Source: Anoplopoma fimbria (Eukaryota; Chordata; Actinopteri; Perciformes; Anoplopomatidae). Taken from it: a DNA stretch of 64,000 bases. The translations under genes were made by a program, and so were the position numbers. The stretch covers positions 19,900,834 to 19,964,833 of the forward strand of contig NC_072449.1 in NCBI RefSeq assembly GCF_027596085.1, written 5' to 3'. Positions 1 to 15,703 of the stretch are shown here, one piece after another; positions within the stretch are counted from its first letter, which is position 1, and each line of letters opens with the position of its first letter. A model generated the notes under the pieces. That model was not told the DNA's origin. It worked only from the letters and a program-made list of their open reading frames with translations, and did no database searches.

Positions 1-1431
1 TATTCAGATTTGGTTTCATATATTCAGAGCAGAGAGACGTTGCCACTGCCATTTGAAGCACTGAAGTAGGCTAAATGGATGTTCTGGGATGAAAAATCCA
101 AACATAGAGCACATCACAAATGCAAATATACCTGCTGTGTTAGTGTAGGCTTAATTGTGTGTGTTTTTACAGACAGTATTTGCATTAGGTAGCCACCTCA
201 AGCACATCAAACCCATGGATCCGGTTGGAAAACTAGGATGACATGACTAAACTTACCTGAAAAACCAGAGACACTGTCTTACCATTACCTTATTCTTAAA
301 TGGTACATTAATGACACTGTTTGATGTGAATCTCCTGAAAATTCTCAGATTGTTCCAGGGGTGTTAATACATTTTCAAAAAGTCAACACTGTCTGGCAAC
401 TTTCAACATTTTTCAATTATTTACAATATTATACAGACTATAGATCAATTAATCACTAAAATTGTCAGAAGAATAATCAGTGAAAAAATAACATAGCACA
501 AACCGACAATCACAACAAGTAGTTTAAACGTGGCAACATAAATTCACAAGTATGAGGAAGCAATCTGATAAAAAGCTAAGCAAAGGTGAGCAGACAGGGC
601 GAGCATGCGGTTTATCACCTCCACAAGCCACAGCACTAAAACGCTGACTACACAGTAATGCATCAGTAATCAGTACTATACCAATCTGACAGGGGCCATT
701 CAACGTTATTAGTACTTTTACGTAGGGCTGCAATTAAAATGGTCATTATCAATTAATCAGCCGATTATTTTCCCAACTAGTCGAATAATCATTGTTTTCG
801 AAATATCAGGATGTGCTGACTAATTTCCCAGAGGTGGCAAAAGATTTCCAGTTATAGTTAATATGACATATGTCAAAGTTGGGCAACAAATTATCACAAT
901 TAAAAAGGGTTTCAGCACGAAATGTGACTGAAAAGATTAATTGGATATCAACATAGCTATCAGTAGACTAATTTGCTCAGCTTTATACATGTTGACTTGA
1001 GTCATTTTGCTAAAGTTAAATCATGAATGCAGGACTTTGGCTTGTGGTGGAGTATTAAGCATGAAACTAACTTTTACTCAAGTTAAAGATCTCAAGTCAG
1101 ATCAGTCAGATGTTTGTGGAATTACATATTATTGTTATGGAGTTTCACACAAATGCAAATGTGATAAGAGTCAATGAGAAAAACATTGGTAGAGCTGGAG
1201 AAAGAAAATAACAATTTAGTTAGGAAATTGAATATGATCTGGATAATCTTCTGTCATAAAGGTTGGGCTAAGTAACTTTGAAACAAAGACATTAGGGGGG
1301 GGGGAAGGGGCGTGGCCGCTGGTAGCTTGCAGGCACATTCACGGTTTGGTCGACTGGCAGAGAATGGGAGAGAGGGAGGGAGGGAGAAAGAGAGAGGAGG
1401 AACTGCGGGAGGAAAAAAAGTTAAAGTAAAA
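1..1431. other. 5' flank of six5, no gene recognised
   Basis: No open frame here resembles a known protein. The stretch is AT-rich and holds one interspersed repeat (722-987). Just before the six5 start it becomes purine-rich, with a G-run at about 1295-1309 followed by a GC-box-like GGGGCGTGGC (1307-1316) and GA-rich sequence up to the ATG. That last part probably holds the six5 core promoter and 5' UTR, but no TATA box is evident and the transcription start cannot be placed. Confidence 0.5.
722..987. repeat. MITE-like interspersed repeat, copy 1
   Basis: It begins with AGGGCTGCAATTA, contains AATTAATCAGCCGATTATTTTC, and ends near TAATTTGCTCAGCTTT, which is roughly the inverse of the beginning. 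This is the form of a very common percomorph repeat with imperfect terminal inverted repeats. Further diverged copies in this window lie at 5445-5765, 35110-35590, 45155-45420, 46198-46560, 47985-48325 and 61230-61435. Non-autonomous; no coding capacity seen. Confidence 0.6.
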
Positions 1432-4400
1432 ATGGCTTCCTTGTCTTTGGAGTCTAAAGAACAATCTGAAAACAGCCCAGAGGAGCCTGCAGCCACGGAG
1501 TCCAAAGAAGAGGAAGACCCGGTGCAAGTTTCGGAACGACTGCTCCAAAGTTTCCAAAAGTCGGCTTTGAGTTTTTCCATCGACCAAGTATCATGTCTGT
1601 GCGAGGCCCTTCTGCAGGCGGGCAATGTGGATCGCCTGTGGAGATTTCTATCCACCATACCTCCCTCGTCCGAGCTGCTACGTGGCAACGAGACCCTGCT
1701 GAAGGCCCAGGCACTGGTGGCCTTCCACCGGGACGAGTTCAAGGAGCTGTACGCCCTCCTGGACAGCTACGACTTCCACCCGTCTAACCATGGGTTCCTG
1801 CAGGACCTGTACCTGAAAGCCCGCTACAAGGAGGCGGAGAGGTCCCGCGGCCGCAGCCTGGGCGCAGTGGACAAGTACCGGCTCAGGAAGAAGTTCCCCC
1901 TGCCCAAAACCATCTGGGACGGAGAGGAGACCGTGTACTGCTTCAAGGAGAAGTCCCGAAACGCCCTGAAGGAGTGCTATAAGAGCAACAGGTACCCGAC
2001 TCCGGACGAGAAGAAAAACCTGGCCAAAGTCACCGGGCTGTCGCTCACACAGGTCAGCAACTGGTTCAAGAACCGCAGGCAGAGGGACAGGACCCCGTCC
2101 GGGACCCACAGCAAAAGGCAAGACCAGCAACCACATTTATCCCGTGCATGTAGTGTTTATTGATCGATTTAAGGGGGAAATCAAAAGTTATCCAGCAGGA
2201 CACAGCTGTCTGGAAACCCTTTGATCATTTGAGGGCGGCTCGTTACTTTGTGATGTGTTTCAGTCACTCAGAAGAGTCACTGAACCTACCAGACCAAACC
2301 TCCAAGGTAAACACAGAGCTGCAGGGCTCTCCACAGTGCAGCATAGAAAGAGTATGCACACATTCAACTCCCAAAAAGTAAAGAAAAGCAAAAAAAACAA
2401 CAACAAAACGATACATTGCATCACGTAAGAAGATGGACAAGGGCAGCCGTCCTTTTGACAGCAGTAAAGCCACACAGGTCTGAGAGGAGCGTGTTGCTTT
2501 GTTATGAAATGTGAGATCCAGGCGCCCACCATGGCTCAAGTTTCCTGAAACCCTGCACCGCTGTCTCGGGCCTGCAGGGTGACCGAGGTTAGAGTAAAAC
2601 CAGAGAAGGTGGAGGTTGTATAATTAAAAAAACAACAACATTTCAGTCTGTGTGAAAGCACAGACTGAAATCTCAGAGTTTTACAGTCACTATTTCACCA
2701 AGCAGGGTCTCCTCGAGTTGTGAGGAGATAAGAGAGATACAGCAGACTTATCTTATCAGAGGGTTTGTGGTGGTCTGGTAGTCAAACAATCCGTATGGTT
2801 GACCAGACTGCTGCACATTGCACCACACATTAACCAAGTTGCCAAGTCGACTCCCTCAAAGAGTTTCTAGGAATCTGATCTAGCTTTTTCTTTTCGTCTG
2901 CACAGAGAGTTTATACTGATCCACTGCTTATTATGGTAGGTTTTGCAGATAAGATGGTAAAATGACCAGAAAATAATAATAATATAATAATTGGATGGTT
3001 GGTATCTTTACCAGTTTACGACAATTAACCACTGAAAAATCTACTCAATAAAACACATAACGTTATTAATAAATGTCAAGCAAAGTTAGATTAAGCAAAC
3101 AACTACAAAGAGCAGGATAAAAGCAACTTACTATTTTGGGAAAACTAGAAAAACTTTTAGCATTAATAAAATCTAAACATCTGCAAACATTTTTAAATGT
3201 GATGTGTACTTCCCCCAGACGTTGCGTTTAAGATAGAAAATATTTAGAAGGTTGCACAAGTTTATCTTTAAATCAATTTCAGACTTTCATTACATATGTT
3301 ATCATGAAAATGTTATTTATGCCAGCGTCTATAAATAACCTGATAAAATGGTGTTGAACAACCACATGCCATCATGCAAGATGCAATCTTATAAAAACTT
3401 GGTATGGTTGATATCTTGCCTTTTCAATCTAACGGAGTTTGGGAGCCAGTGCACAGATCTTTTTCTTCTTCTTCATTTAATTAGACTCTTAATTCTGTTT
3501 GTTAAATACAATTTTATATATATAATTAATGGATAACAATGTTATCCATTAAGACCTGTGAATAAATTGTAGTCCTTAAACAGAAATTGGGGCTTTGCAA
3601 AATATAGATCACCTAAAGTCACTGATTTCTCTTTTTATTTTACTCATTTCTTTTTTCCTTCGTTCCAGTGAGTCTGATGGGAACCACACCACTGATGACG
3701 AGGCGAGCCCCATGGACGACACCCCCGATAAACCAGAGGAGGCTGCTGTCTCCACGGCCTCCATCATCTCTCTCTCCGCCGTCCCCTGTACCGCGGGAGG
3801 CCAGCTCATCCTCAATGGGACCGGTGGCTTCCTCACAGCGCCTCAGTCGCTACTACTTAACGGAAATTCCCTGCTCTCCAGTACTGGTGCTGGTGTCATA
3901 ATTAATGGGCTAAGCTTGGGCGATTGCCAGACAGTCACACTAAGTCCTGTTGCGACCAACTCTCCGTTGATACTGAACGGGGCTCAGGTCATAACCAAAC
4001 CTAGTATCAGTGTGCAGCAGCAGCAAGTAGTTTCTATGGCACAGCAGGAGCTTTCGGCCATGGAGGCCAAGTCTAGCAGTCTTCCAGCAGTCTCCAACCC
4101 TTCATCCATCATCTCTCATCCTCTGCAAACCAGAACAGACAGCGACAATGCAATGGATTTCATCAGTGTCCATGAATCAGAGGGCAGCAGCCAGACAGTG
4201 TCTTCGTCTTCATCTTTATCCCCTTCCTCACCAACTCTGTCCTCCCCAACCAGGCTCCCCTCACTAGTCTTAACACAAAACACACAACGCCAGGAGCCTC
4301 TAACCCTCCCGGCCTCTATGTCATCTGCAGGCATGGTGATCTCCAGTTCTGCCGTGCCTCTCTACAGTCAACAAGGGGGTTACGTTAGCTTTGCCACCGC

Positions 4401-6790
4401 TGGCTCTCACCTAAACCCTTCTAGCTGTGTCGTTTCCTCCAGTGGCTCCACCCCTCAGGTCTTCTCTTTGCCCCAGGTTGTGCCTTCCATCCAGGGTATA
4501 CCAGTCTCCCAGCTGGTCCAGCACTCTTCAGGACCCCAGGTGTCCCAGTGCCCTCAGTTGGTCCCAGTATCCCCCCTCACCTCGTCAGCTCCTCAGTTCC
4601 AAATCCAGACAGTGAACACAAGCACCAGACTGGTGCAACAGCAGCAAGATGTGTCAACAACTTTGCCCGAAGGTGCTACAACCATAGTCTCCATCTCACA
4701 GCTCAACAGCAATCAGCTCCCACAGCGAACGGTTCACCAGCTGGGGGACCAGAGCACAAACTCCACACCCGGCAAAATCCAGGTCCCGCAGGTTATTTCC
4801 ATCTCCTCCCCGACACAAGTAGTCCCAATCCCCCAGACCAAAGGCAACACACCAGCACAGTTAGTCCCCCTCTCCATGCCCCAGCTGGTCCCCGTCTCCC
4901 CCATCCAAACTTCTTCCACCATCTCTTTCCCCCAAGTGGTACCTGCCAGTCCTTCTCTGTCCACCCTGTCTGCCGGGGGGCCCTTACAGATCCTGACTTC
5001 AGCTCCTGCTGGGGTCGCACATGGTCCTCTCAGGATAAACCAGTTGAGGCCCATTCAGAGTGTGGGTCACCAAACCAGTGCGGCCCCTAGTGTGCAGCTC
5101 CTCAACTCTGGGATCATTCAGCTGCCCTCTGCTCCACCAGGTAAACTATTCAGCAACTGTTTTGATAATTGATTAAGTAGTTTAATACATTTAAAACCAA
5201 AGTTGGAGAAAATAAATTCCCTGCTTCCAGGCTTATAAAAGTGAGGCTTTTCTTAATCATATGTGATATTAAATCGAATATCTTGGGGTTTTGGACAGAT
5301 AAAACAAGCAAGAAGACACAAACTTGGGCTCTTGGAAATTCATGCATTTAATAATGTGGTTTAGCTGATGATGCAGACTCACTTGATAAAACTAATTGCT
5401 TAATTACCAATAGTAGAAATAATCCACAATGGAAAGATCTACTATAGGACTGGGACTAATGGTTTTTATTATTGATTAATCTGTTGATTCTTTTCTCAAT
5501 AAAACAATTTTTGGTCGATAAAATGTCTGAATAGCACAAACAAGAATGCCCTTCAAAGTTTGTATGCCCAAGGTTGTCATGTTATTTGTTTTTGTCAAAT
5601 ACATACACATATATTTAGTTTATTTTCAGATTAGACAAAAAGGGGCAGAAAACTCTCACAACTTTGCTTAAAAAAACATCAAAATAATAAATCAATTATG
5701 GTCAAAATACTTGCAAATATATTATCTGGCAATGGATTAATCAACTAATTGTTTGAGCTGTAAGATATAGTCATGAATGTTTGCCAGTCATGTTTATTAG
5801 TACAGTAGTCTATTTTATGCATAATATTGTAACACTTAAGAAACAATGCCTTAAAAAGAAAAATCAAACATCAAACAATAGACCATCTGTAACTGTAGAA
5901 TGTAAAGGGTAAAAACTGATTGTAATATCAGCAGCATTCATTTCAAATTAAATTAAATAATAAACAGAATAATTTCTTACAGCAAATGTTTATTGTCTAA
6001 AACACATGTTATGATAAGTACTGGTCTTTTAATTAATTTGCTGCATCCACGCTGCATATCGTACCCGTTCCCCCTCCTGTTTAATTGTTGTTACTCTGTC
6101 TTGACTGCTTTGTATTTTTCTTTTATCACCGTAGGTAACCTTCTCTTCGGTGGAAGCCCTTATCTTAGCGTCCAGCAAGGCAAGCTGATTCTCACCATCC
6201 CAGCAGGCATTCAACTCACCAGTTTGCCCCTGAAACCAGTCCCTGAGGCTTCACCCATCTCTAACGGACTGAGGCACCTCCTCACCTCCTCCACCCCTCC
6301 TGTGGTCTCAACCACCTCGGGCCCGACCCCCAGTGGCCTCGCATCATCTACCCTGAACTTCATCAACTCGTCCCCGCCGTACTGTGCTCCAGAGACGGGG
6401 ACACCTGCCGTCCCCTCACCTCCTGTGCTGGACCATTCAGTCACTCCTACAATGCCAAACGCTCTCACTCCAGAAAGTCTGCTTACCCTCAGTCCCATGT
6501 ACAGCGGGGTGACACCCAACACCCAGCTGTCCCAGCCGGCCTGGAGCCCCGTGCCCCTCTCCACTTCGGCCAGTCTAACTATGTTCGATGTCCGTGGCAA
6601 GGGGGACCTACCCGTGGACCCGGCTTTGTTAGGCCTACCTGGAGGAGAGTCGCTACTTCTGGGAAGCCCCTCGCCAGATCAGGATGTGGACGCCAACTCC
6701 ACACTGGGGAATCCAGAGGAGATGGACGGGGACTCCAAGATTCTTACTCAGCTCCAGTCGGTCCCCGTGGATGATGACCTTGGCTTGTAG
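1432..6790 (+). CDS. six5: Homeobox protein SIX5 (3 exons)
   Basis: Sequence-specific nuclear transcription factor of the SIX4/5 class. Exons: 1432-2117, 3669-5140 and 6135-6790; 2814 nt, 937 aa; junction phases 2 and 1 are consistent. The ATG at 1432 gives [11 protein letters not shown] after an acidic leader. The SIX domain runs from about residue 48 ([15 protein letters not shown]) to 165 ([20 protein letters not shown]). The homeodomain follows to about 222, with recognition helix [14 protein letters not shown]. Exon 2 is Ser/Thr/Gln/Pro-rich with recurring [12 protein letters not shown] motifs. Exon 3 holds the conserved [17 protein letters not shown] stretch and an acidic end ([10 protein letters not shown]), as in SIX4/5 activation domains. 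Intron 1 begins with GC (AG|GCAAGA), not GT; joining there gives the conserved KSESDGN across the junction. six4 is the alternative, but the qpctl neighbour and the missing six1/six6 partners favour six5. Longer than human SIX5 (about 739 aa). Confidence 0.93.
2118..3668 (+). other. six5: six5 intron 1 (GC-AG)
   Basis: The donor is AG|GCAAGA at 2118 and the acceptor is TTCGTTCCAG ending at 3668. The intron is AT-rich with no other gene. It holds two short perfect inverted repeats: TTTCAGTCTGTG at 2641-2652 with its complement at 2659-2670, and TTAATGGATAAC at 3526-3537 with its complement at 3541-3552. Confidence 0.75.
5141..6134 (+). other. six5: six5 intron 2
   Basis: Canonical GTAAAC donor after CCACCAG and acceptor CACCGTAG at 6134. 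It contains an AT-rich interspersed repeat (5445-5765) and nothing else recognisable. Confidence 0.75.
5445..5765. repeat. MITE-like interspersed repeat, copy 2
   Basis: Begins GGACTGGGACTAATGG, carries ATTGATTAATCTGTTGATTC and TCGATAAAATGTCTGAATAG, and ends AACTAATTGTTTGAGCTGTAA. Same family as the copy at 722-987, diverged. Lies inside six5 intron 2. Confidence 0.55.
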
Positions 6791-9118
6791 TCCGTTTATA
6801 AGTGGAAGGCAATTCAATGTCTCTAAAGACAAAAAACATGAAAAATACTGTGTGTCGCAGACTCTGCCGTCTGAAAGAAGAGCCAAATGTTTTTTACAAT
6901 AAGTTCAGGTTCTGACATGTACAACAATGATGCTCACTTAATAAGACCTGATACCATCATGGTCTTAGCTGGCACTTTTGAGGTAAATCCTCTGCAGCTC
7001 TATTTGGATCCACATGGATGGGTTGTTCTCGTACGTTTTTTCTTTTTACTAAAATCTGTACGTGCCTCATTTGTTTTTATCAGATGCAGACAGAAGAACT
7101 AACCCAGATGAGTCTGCTTGGCCTAAGTACAGGTCCTGATGTTAAAAAAAGAAAAGACTATATTATGCAAGGCGTTATGGCTTTGCCTACTCTCTCAGCT
7201 CTTCTTCACCGTTTTGTGGACTACAGACCAAGTACAGCTGTACTTGGAAAAGATGTCGGGTTTTTTTGTTGGCAGTAGAAGAAGTTCTTTGTGGATCAGA
7301 CCACAGTAACTTTACACCGGACTGTCTGGCAAAGGTATGAATCTAGAAATAGTTGAGTATCGCCTGTCTGTCCAGAGCTCAGAGATTCAGGAAGTATTCT
7401 ACCAGGAAACACTCCAGGAATATAGTGAAGATTATATTCATCGCAAACAGAACAGAAGTTTAGTTTGTTGAGTTTTATGTAGAACCATTATTACATCATA
7501 GCTTCAAGGGCTATACAGCAGTATTTTTATTACTACAGGTTACTGAAGTCCGGGCTGAAACAGGCTTCCAAACTGATTTTATCAGTACACAGTTTTTAAT
7601 GACTTTCTGCAGTTTTTAGGTGAGAATGCTGCTCTCCATTATGACAAATATGACACCGGAAATAAAAGGGTCTATACTCTATGCAATGCATGTTTAGTTC
7701 TTTATAGGACACTTTGTGGCACAATGGCTGAGTTGATATGCCAATAATCTTGGGAGATGAGAAAAAGCTTTTTAAGTACAGAACATTTAAATGAAGCATG
7801 ACACTAAAGCATTTGCTGTGATCCCACTTTGTGATATTTGTTGTCAAATGCATCCAAAATCTCTGTTTGTTGATATTGATAAGTGCCTTATTTTAAAGCT
7901 TACAGGTTTGATGTTTTTGATGAAAATGTTTTAACTTTTTACACAGTTTGCTATACACCCGACCAAATTTTGGATTTCACTTTGTGGACTTTTTTGAATA
8001 CCCACATTTGTTTGTCTGTTTGATCGCCAGTGAAATATATTGTGACATTTTTGGTTACATAGTCATCGCCCGATCTCCTCTATTTGTATATTTTGCACCT
8101 TTCATTAACACAGTGTTTACTGCGCTGCTGTGTTGTTATGACAGTGGTTTGACCCATATTCTCATCTGGAATGTATTTTATATCTTTTCTTAATTGGACC
8201 TTAATAATCCTGATTTCCTTATCAAATCTGTTGTAAATGATGGAACAGCTCCCTCAGTTAAAACCTAAAAAATACTCATCATCGTTTAAGCTTTCCACTG
8301 TCATAACACAGGTAGCGGTCAGACCTTTGGCCAATTATGGTACACAAAAATACACTTCAGTGTCGCATCTGGTTACAATAATGGCCTTTGTGTTTTGTTG
8401 TTGTTGTTTTTTATTAGAATGTTTGTTGTTTGTCTTTTTTGTACATTTAATCTATTTAAAGCATGTATCAATCAGTAAGAAAGTGAGTCCTTGTGAAAAA
8501 ATGCAGATAGGAAATGATATTCATTTTGACTTGGAAGGTGCAAACTGAGGTTTTACAATCTAAGACTACATGTATCAAATCAATTATTATGGTAATTTAC
8601 AAATACAGTAGGTCGCCCCCTGTTAATAAGTGTTAAGGCCATCTGTTCCCAGTGGAGTAGATTATTGAATGGCTCGGACAAGTAAGTTTTAGTCTGAATT
8701 TTACTGAAATTTAAATGAGTAGTTAGGGGTAAAGGGAAATTTGTCTTATATGTAAAATATGGTAGCCTGCATTTGTTTATATGAGCCATTTCTTACCAAA
8801 GTATGTTGACATTAAAGCCTCAATGGGCGTATGCACATTTGTACCCATTTCTTTGTAGCCTGGGATACATTTTATGCTCTCTTCTACCTGACACATATGA
8901 CTCCAGATTTAACCAAAGATAATGTATTTTGATCAACTTTCTGATATTTGTGAAAGGGAACGTTTGTGTCTGTCATTCAAGGTTCTTGTTTTCTCATTTT
9001 TGTATTCAAATGCATTCTATTTTTTATATTTCATAATAATGCAATAAACTACATTTACAGAAAGGGGTTGGCTTCTGTTATGACTGTTGGGAGCTATGAA
9101 TTATTGTAAGCAATAAAA
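6791..9118 (+). other. six5: Probable six5 3' UTR
   Basis: From the TAG at 6788-6790 there is no further coding similarity. The AT-rich stretch runs to two AATAAA hexamers, at 9043-9048 and 9113-9118, the first convincing polyadenylation signals downstream. A 2.2-2.3 kb 3' UTR is inferred; an earlier end using a variant signal cannot be excluded. Confidence 0.5.
9043..9118 (+). terminator. Candidate six5 polyadenylation signals
   Basis: Two AATAAA hexamers, 9043-9048 (GCAATAAACT) and 9113-9118 (GCAATAAAAC), the second followed by T/G-rich sequence. They lie about 400 bp before the six9 start, so six5 transcription most likely ends here. Confidence 0.5.
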
Positions 9119-9523
9119 CTATTTGTGTGAGGATTATGCTTCTAATTTGGCAAGAAAATTTTATTCAAATGCTTTTTCTTTCTGCATTGCAAAACCATCA
9201 TACTCTCTCTATGGGTGAATGGCAGCACAATAGCAAATCCTAAATGTGTGTGAGGGTGTGCATGCTTGTTTGTACAAGAGAAGGAGGGGTGCATGGTGTG
9301 TTGTTATAACCCTGATGGTTTCAGGTTACCTGTGATACAGTTCTGCCTGTGCATGATGATAAACACATACGTTCACTTGTTCATCAACAGACAAGCCACA
9401 ATGCTCCACAGAGGCTTCAGATCGCTCCTGTACAGACTTCAGAGAGGTTGTTAGGAGAAATCTTCACAAAGACTTAAACTCACATCTCAGGACTTTGAGG
9501 GCAGCCATCCAGTTTCCACAGCA
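9119..9523 (+). promoter_or_regulatory. Upstream region and 5' UTR of six9
   Basis: About 400 bp separate the putative six5 end from the six9 ATG. At 9321-9337 the sequence is TCAGGTTACCTGTGATA, combining a MEF3-like TCAGGTT with a TGATA core like that bound by SIX proteins. Binding is only inferred. No TATA box is clear. Confidence 0.3.
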
Positions 9524-10947
9524 ATGATCTTCACACCAGAGCAGGTGGTGTGTGTGTGCGAGGTCCTTCTGCAGAGCGGTTGCATGGATCGCCTCGCCGG
9601 CTTCCTCCGCACTCTTCCTCCTCTGTCCCTCTCCTCCTCCTCCTCCTGCTCCTCTCCTTGCCCTGGGGAGCAGGAGAGTGTGCTGAAGGCTAAAGCCGCA
9701 GTGGCCTTTCACCAGGGCCACTTCACTGAGCTCTACACGCTGCTGAAGGGCTTCCCCTTCTCCCCCCGCAGCCACCCGCTCCTGCAGCAGCTCTGGCTCA
9801 GAGCCCACTACATGGAGGCCGAGAGGCAGAGGGGCCGACCCCTGGGAGCTGTGGGGAAGTATCGAGTGAGGAGGAAGTTTCCTCTTCCACACACCATCTG
9901 GGACGGAGAGGAGACCAGCTACTGCTTCAAGGTATAAACATATCTATATGTATAAGTATAAGTTTGCAACTGACAAAAGTTTGCTTTTACTAATTTATTG
10001 TGGTGTTGATAGAGATATCCTAATTCTTTGAATGACTTTGTGTTTTAGTATTGTTCAGGCCTGACTTTATTTATTCAAAATACCAACAGGAAAAATCCCG
10101 GAGGATACTCCGCGAGTGGTACAGCCACAATCCTTATCCCTCCACACGGGAGAAGCAGGCACTAGCGGGGGCCACAGGCCTCACAACCACGCAGGTCAGC
10201 AACTGGTTCAAGAACCGCAGGCAGAGGGACCGGACCACCAACGTTAACGGGTCAGTGAAGGGGGAGCAGTTTGCTCATGGGGGGATATGTCTCATTTTAA
10301 TAGTTGAATTCTTTCCTGTCAAACAGCAAGTTAATTTCCAAAACAGAAAAGATGACTTTTCAACAGGATTAAACCATTTATACGTTGTAAAGCTCAACGG
10401 TCAAGCTATGCAATGACTGTTTTAATAAACTTTAAAGAATTATAAAATGTCAAACACCTTAGTGGTGAATTAATGATTTTTGTTTTTCTTGTCATTGTCA
10501 TCTTTCAGCTTGAGACTGTGGAAATAAAAATAATGATTTTCTTTTTTCTTTAATGCAACATGAACATCTGACAAGCATTAACAACAGAACCAAACTAGAG
10601 CAATTTGAAATCATGTAAAAATCGGATTGAAGTTTTCATTTTTTACTTTGTGTTGCACACGTTAATTGTCCTATTTTACAAAGTACAACATCACCCTCTT
10701 GTGGTACAATTAAGACGAAAGATTTAACAGTGTAGTGTATGACATGATCTGATGCAGTTTAATGATGCTCATCATCTCTTCATTCAGATTCCTAATATCA
10801 AGCTCTGGAGGAACCTCAGCAGAAGTCTATCCTTCCTCTGACAACGACTTTTCACCTCCAGGAAGTCCAAATCCGCTGGACCACTGCCCTCCACCCCTCT
10901 CTCATCCACCACGTCCTCCACTTCACATGTGTAGAGGCCTCAATTGA
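9524..10947 (+). CDS. six9: Six1/2-like homeobox protein, six9 (3 exons)
   Basis: Short SIX-family transcription factor. Exons: 9524-9931, 10090-10250 and 10788-10947; 729 nt, 242 aa; phases 0 and 2. The SIX domain starts almost at the first residue ([17 protein letters not shown]) and runs to the exon 1 end ([18 protein letters not shown]). The homeodomain is in exon 2, with [12 protein letters not shown] and [32 protein letters not shown] and the LTTTQ turn are Six1/2-like, not Six4/5-like. A Ser-rich insert ([15 protein letters not shown]) sits in the loop after FLRTLPP. Exon 3 encodes a short Ser/Pro-rich tail with [15 protein letters not shown]1 is about 284 aa, so the tail is reduced. 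Position beside six5 identifies the fish-retained six9; a six1/2 duplicate is the alternative. Exon 3 has a second in-phase AG, at 10801-10802. Confidence 0.85.
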
Positions 10948-11981
10948 GTTTGCCTTTTAAATGTTTAATTTGTAACTGCTATTACTTGATTGTTTCTTTT
11001 TGATTAATATAACATTAAAGACAGTTTTTACTCCTTCTTGAATGTAAAGTCAATTTTCTGGTTTCAGTAAAACAAATACTTTGCAAGTAATGTTTGTCAC
11101 CAAAACATGACTTGGCAGACTTTGTTCTTTAACTTAGGGGAGATTAGTTGCATGTACTAATGTTTTCTAGTCACAGTATTTTTTTGTGTTTTTTACATCC
11201 AAAAAATGGCATCAAATTCTAACAGAAACTCAATATAACTTTATTGCAGACTTTTCTTTACACCTTTTGCTAGGTGAAAAATGTAACAATAAATGAAAAT
11301 TTGTTTGATTTTCATTCATAATAGCATCATTGCACTGGCACAAAATGTGCAGTATAGCCATACAATAGAGCTAGAATTAATCACAGCAGGTTGTAAGGCC
11401 AAGAGGATACTTAGTCAAGGGAAGGAAAATAATAATTCACATGACCAATTGTTTACAGTAGAGAGACCTCAACTCATTACAAAGTCTGTCTTCAAGAAGA
11501 CATAAGTGCATGTCAATCTTATCATTTGGGGAAATTAATGTTAATATATTTTGCTTCAATTTTCACATAAATGAAGCAAAACAAAATTAAATAAAAAATA
11601 GATTGCCTTTGAATTCACAGACTCAACTATCCAAACTGTTCCTCCGATACCATGATACAAGAACTATTAACCTTTTAATTAAGACTCTTTCCATCCACAT
11701 TGCGTGCCAAGACATGTGGACAGATGTCTCGAACTCATCCGTCACAAGACACCAAGGAGTCTGGTCCATCAAAGTCTTTGGTAAAGTTTTAGCTGGTGTC
11801 CTAGTACATTGATAACAAAACGGTTTAGTTAATTCCACCAAGCTCTCCATTGGTTCATTTGGGTCCAATTGATGATGGTCATTCAGGAATTATTTGTCTT
11901 CAGTGTGACAAATAGCACTAGCACTCCAGCACTGGGTAAAAAATGAGCACCTTCACCCCAATATTTGTCCTTGTTTTCTGT
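10948..11981. other. Convergent six9 / qpctl 3' flanks
   Basis: No gene recognised. On the + strand, ATTAAA at 11014-11019 is a candidate six9 polyadenylation signal. On the - strand, TTTATT at 11240-11245 (AATAAA in the qpctl sense) is a candidate for qpctl. The two 3' ends may thus be only about 200 bp apart. AT-rich throughout. Confidence 0.4.

Positions 11982-15703
<3,722 letters not shown>

Noticed and set aside
1254..1742. - strand frames of 60-160 codons opposite six5 exon 1, and similar ones opposite rrm1 exon 2 and sipa1l3 exons
   Set aside because: GC-rich coding exons give long antisense frames by chance; none resembles a protein family and none has splice support.
4548..5090. 180-codon + strand frame overlapping six5 exon 2
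   Set aside because: Shifted-frame shadow of the Pro/Ser/Gln-rich six5 activation region; the six5 frame is the conserved one.
9464..9892. - strand 142-codon frame opposite six9 exon 1
   Set aside because: Antisense shadow of a GC-rich homeobox exon.
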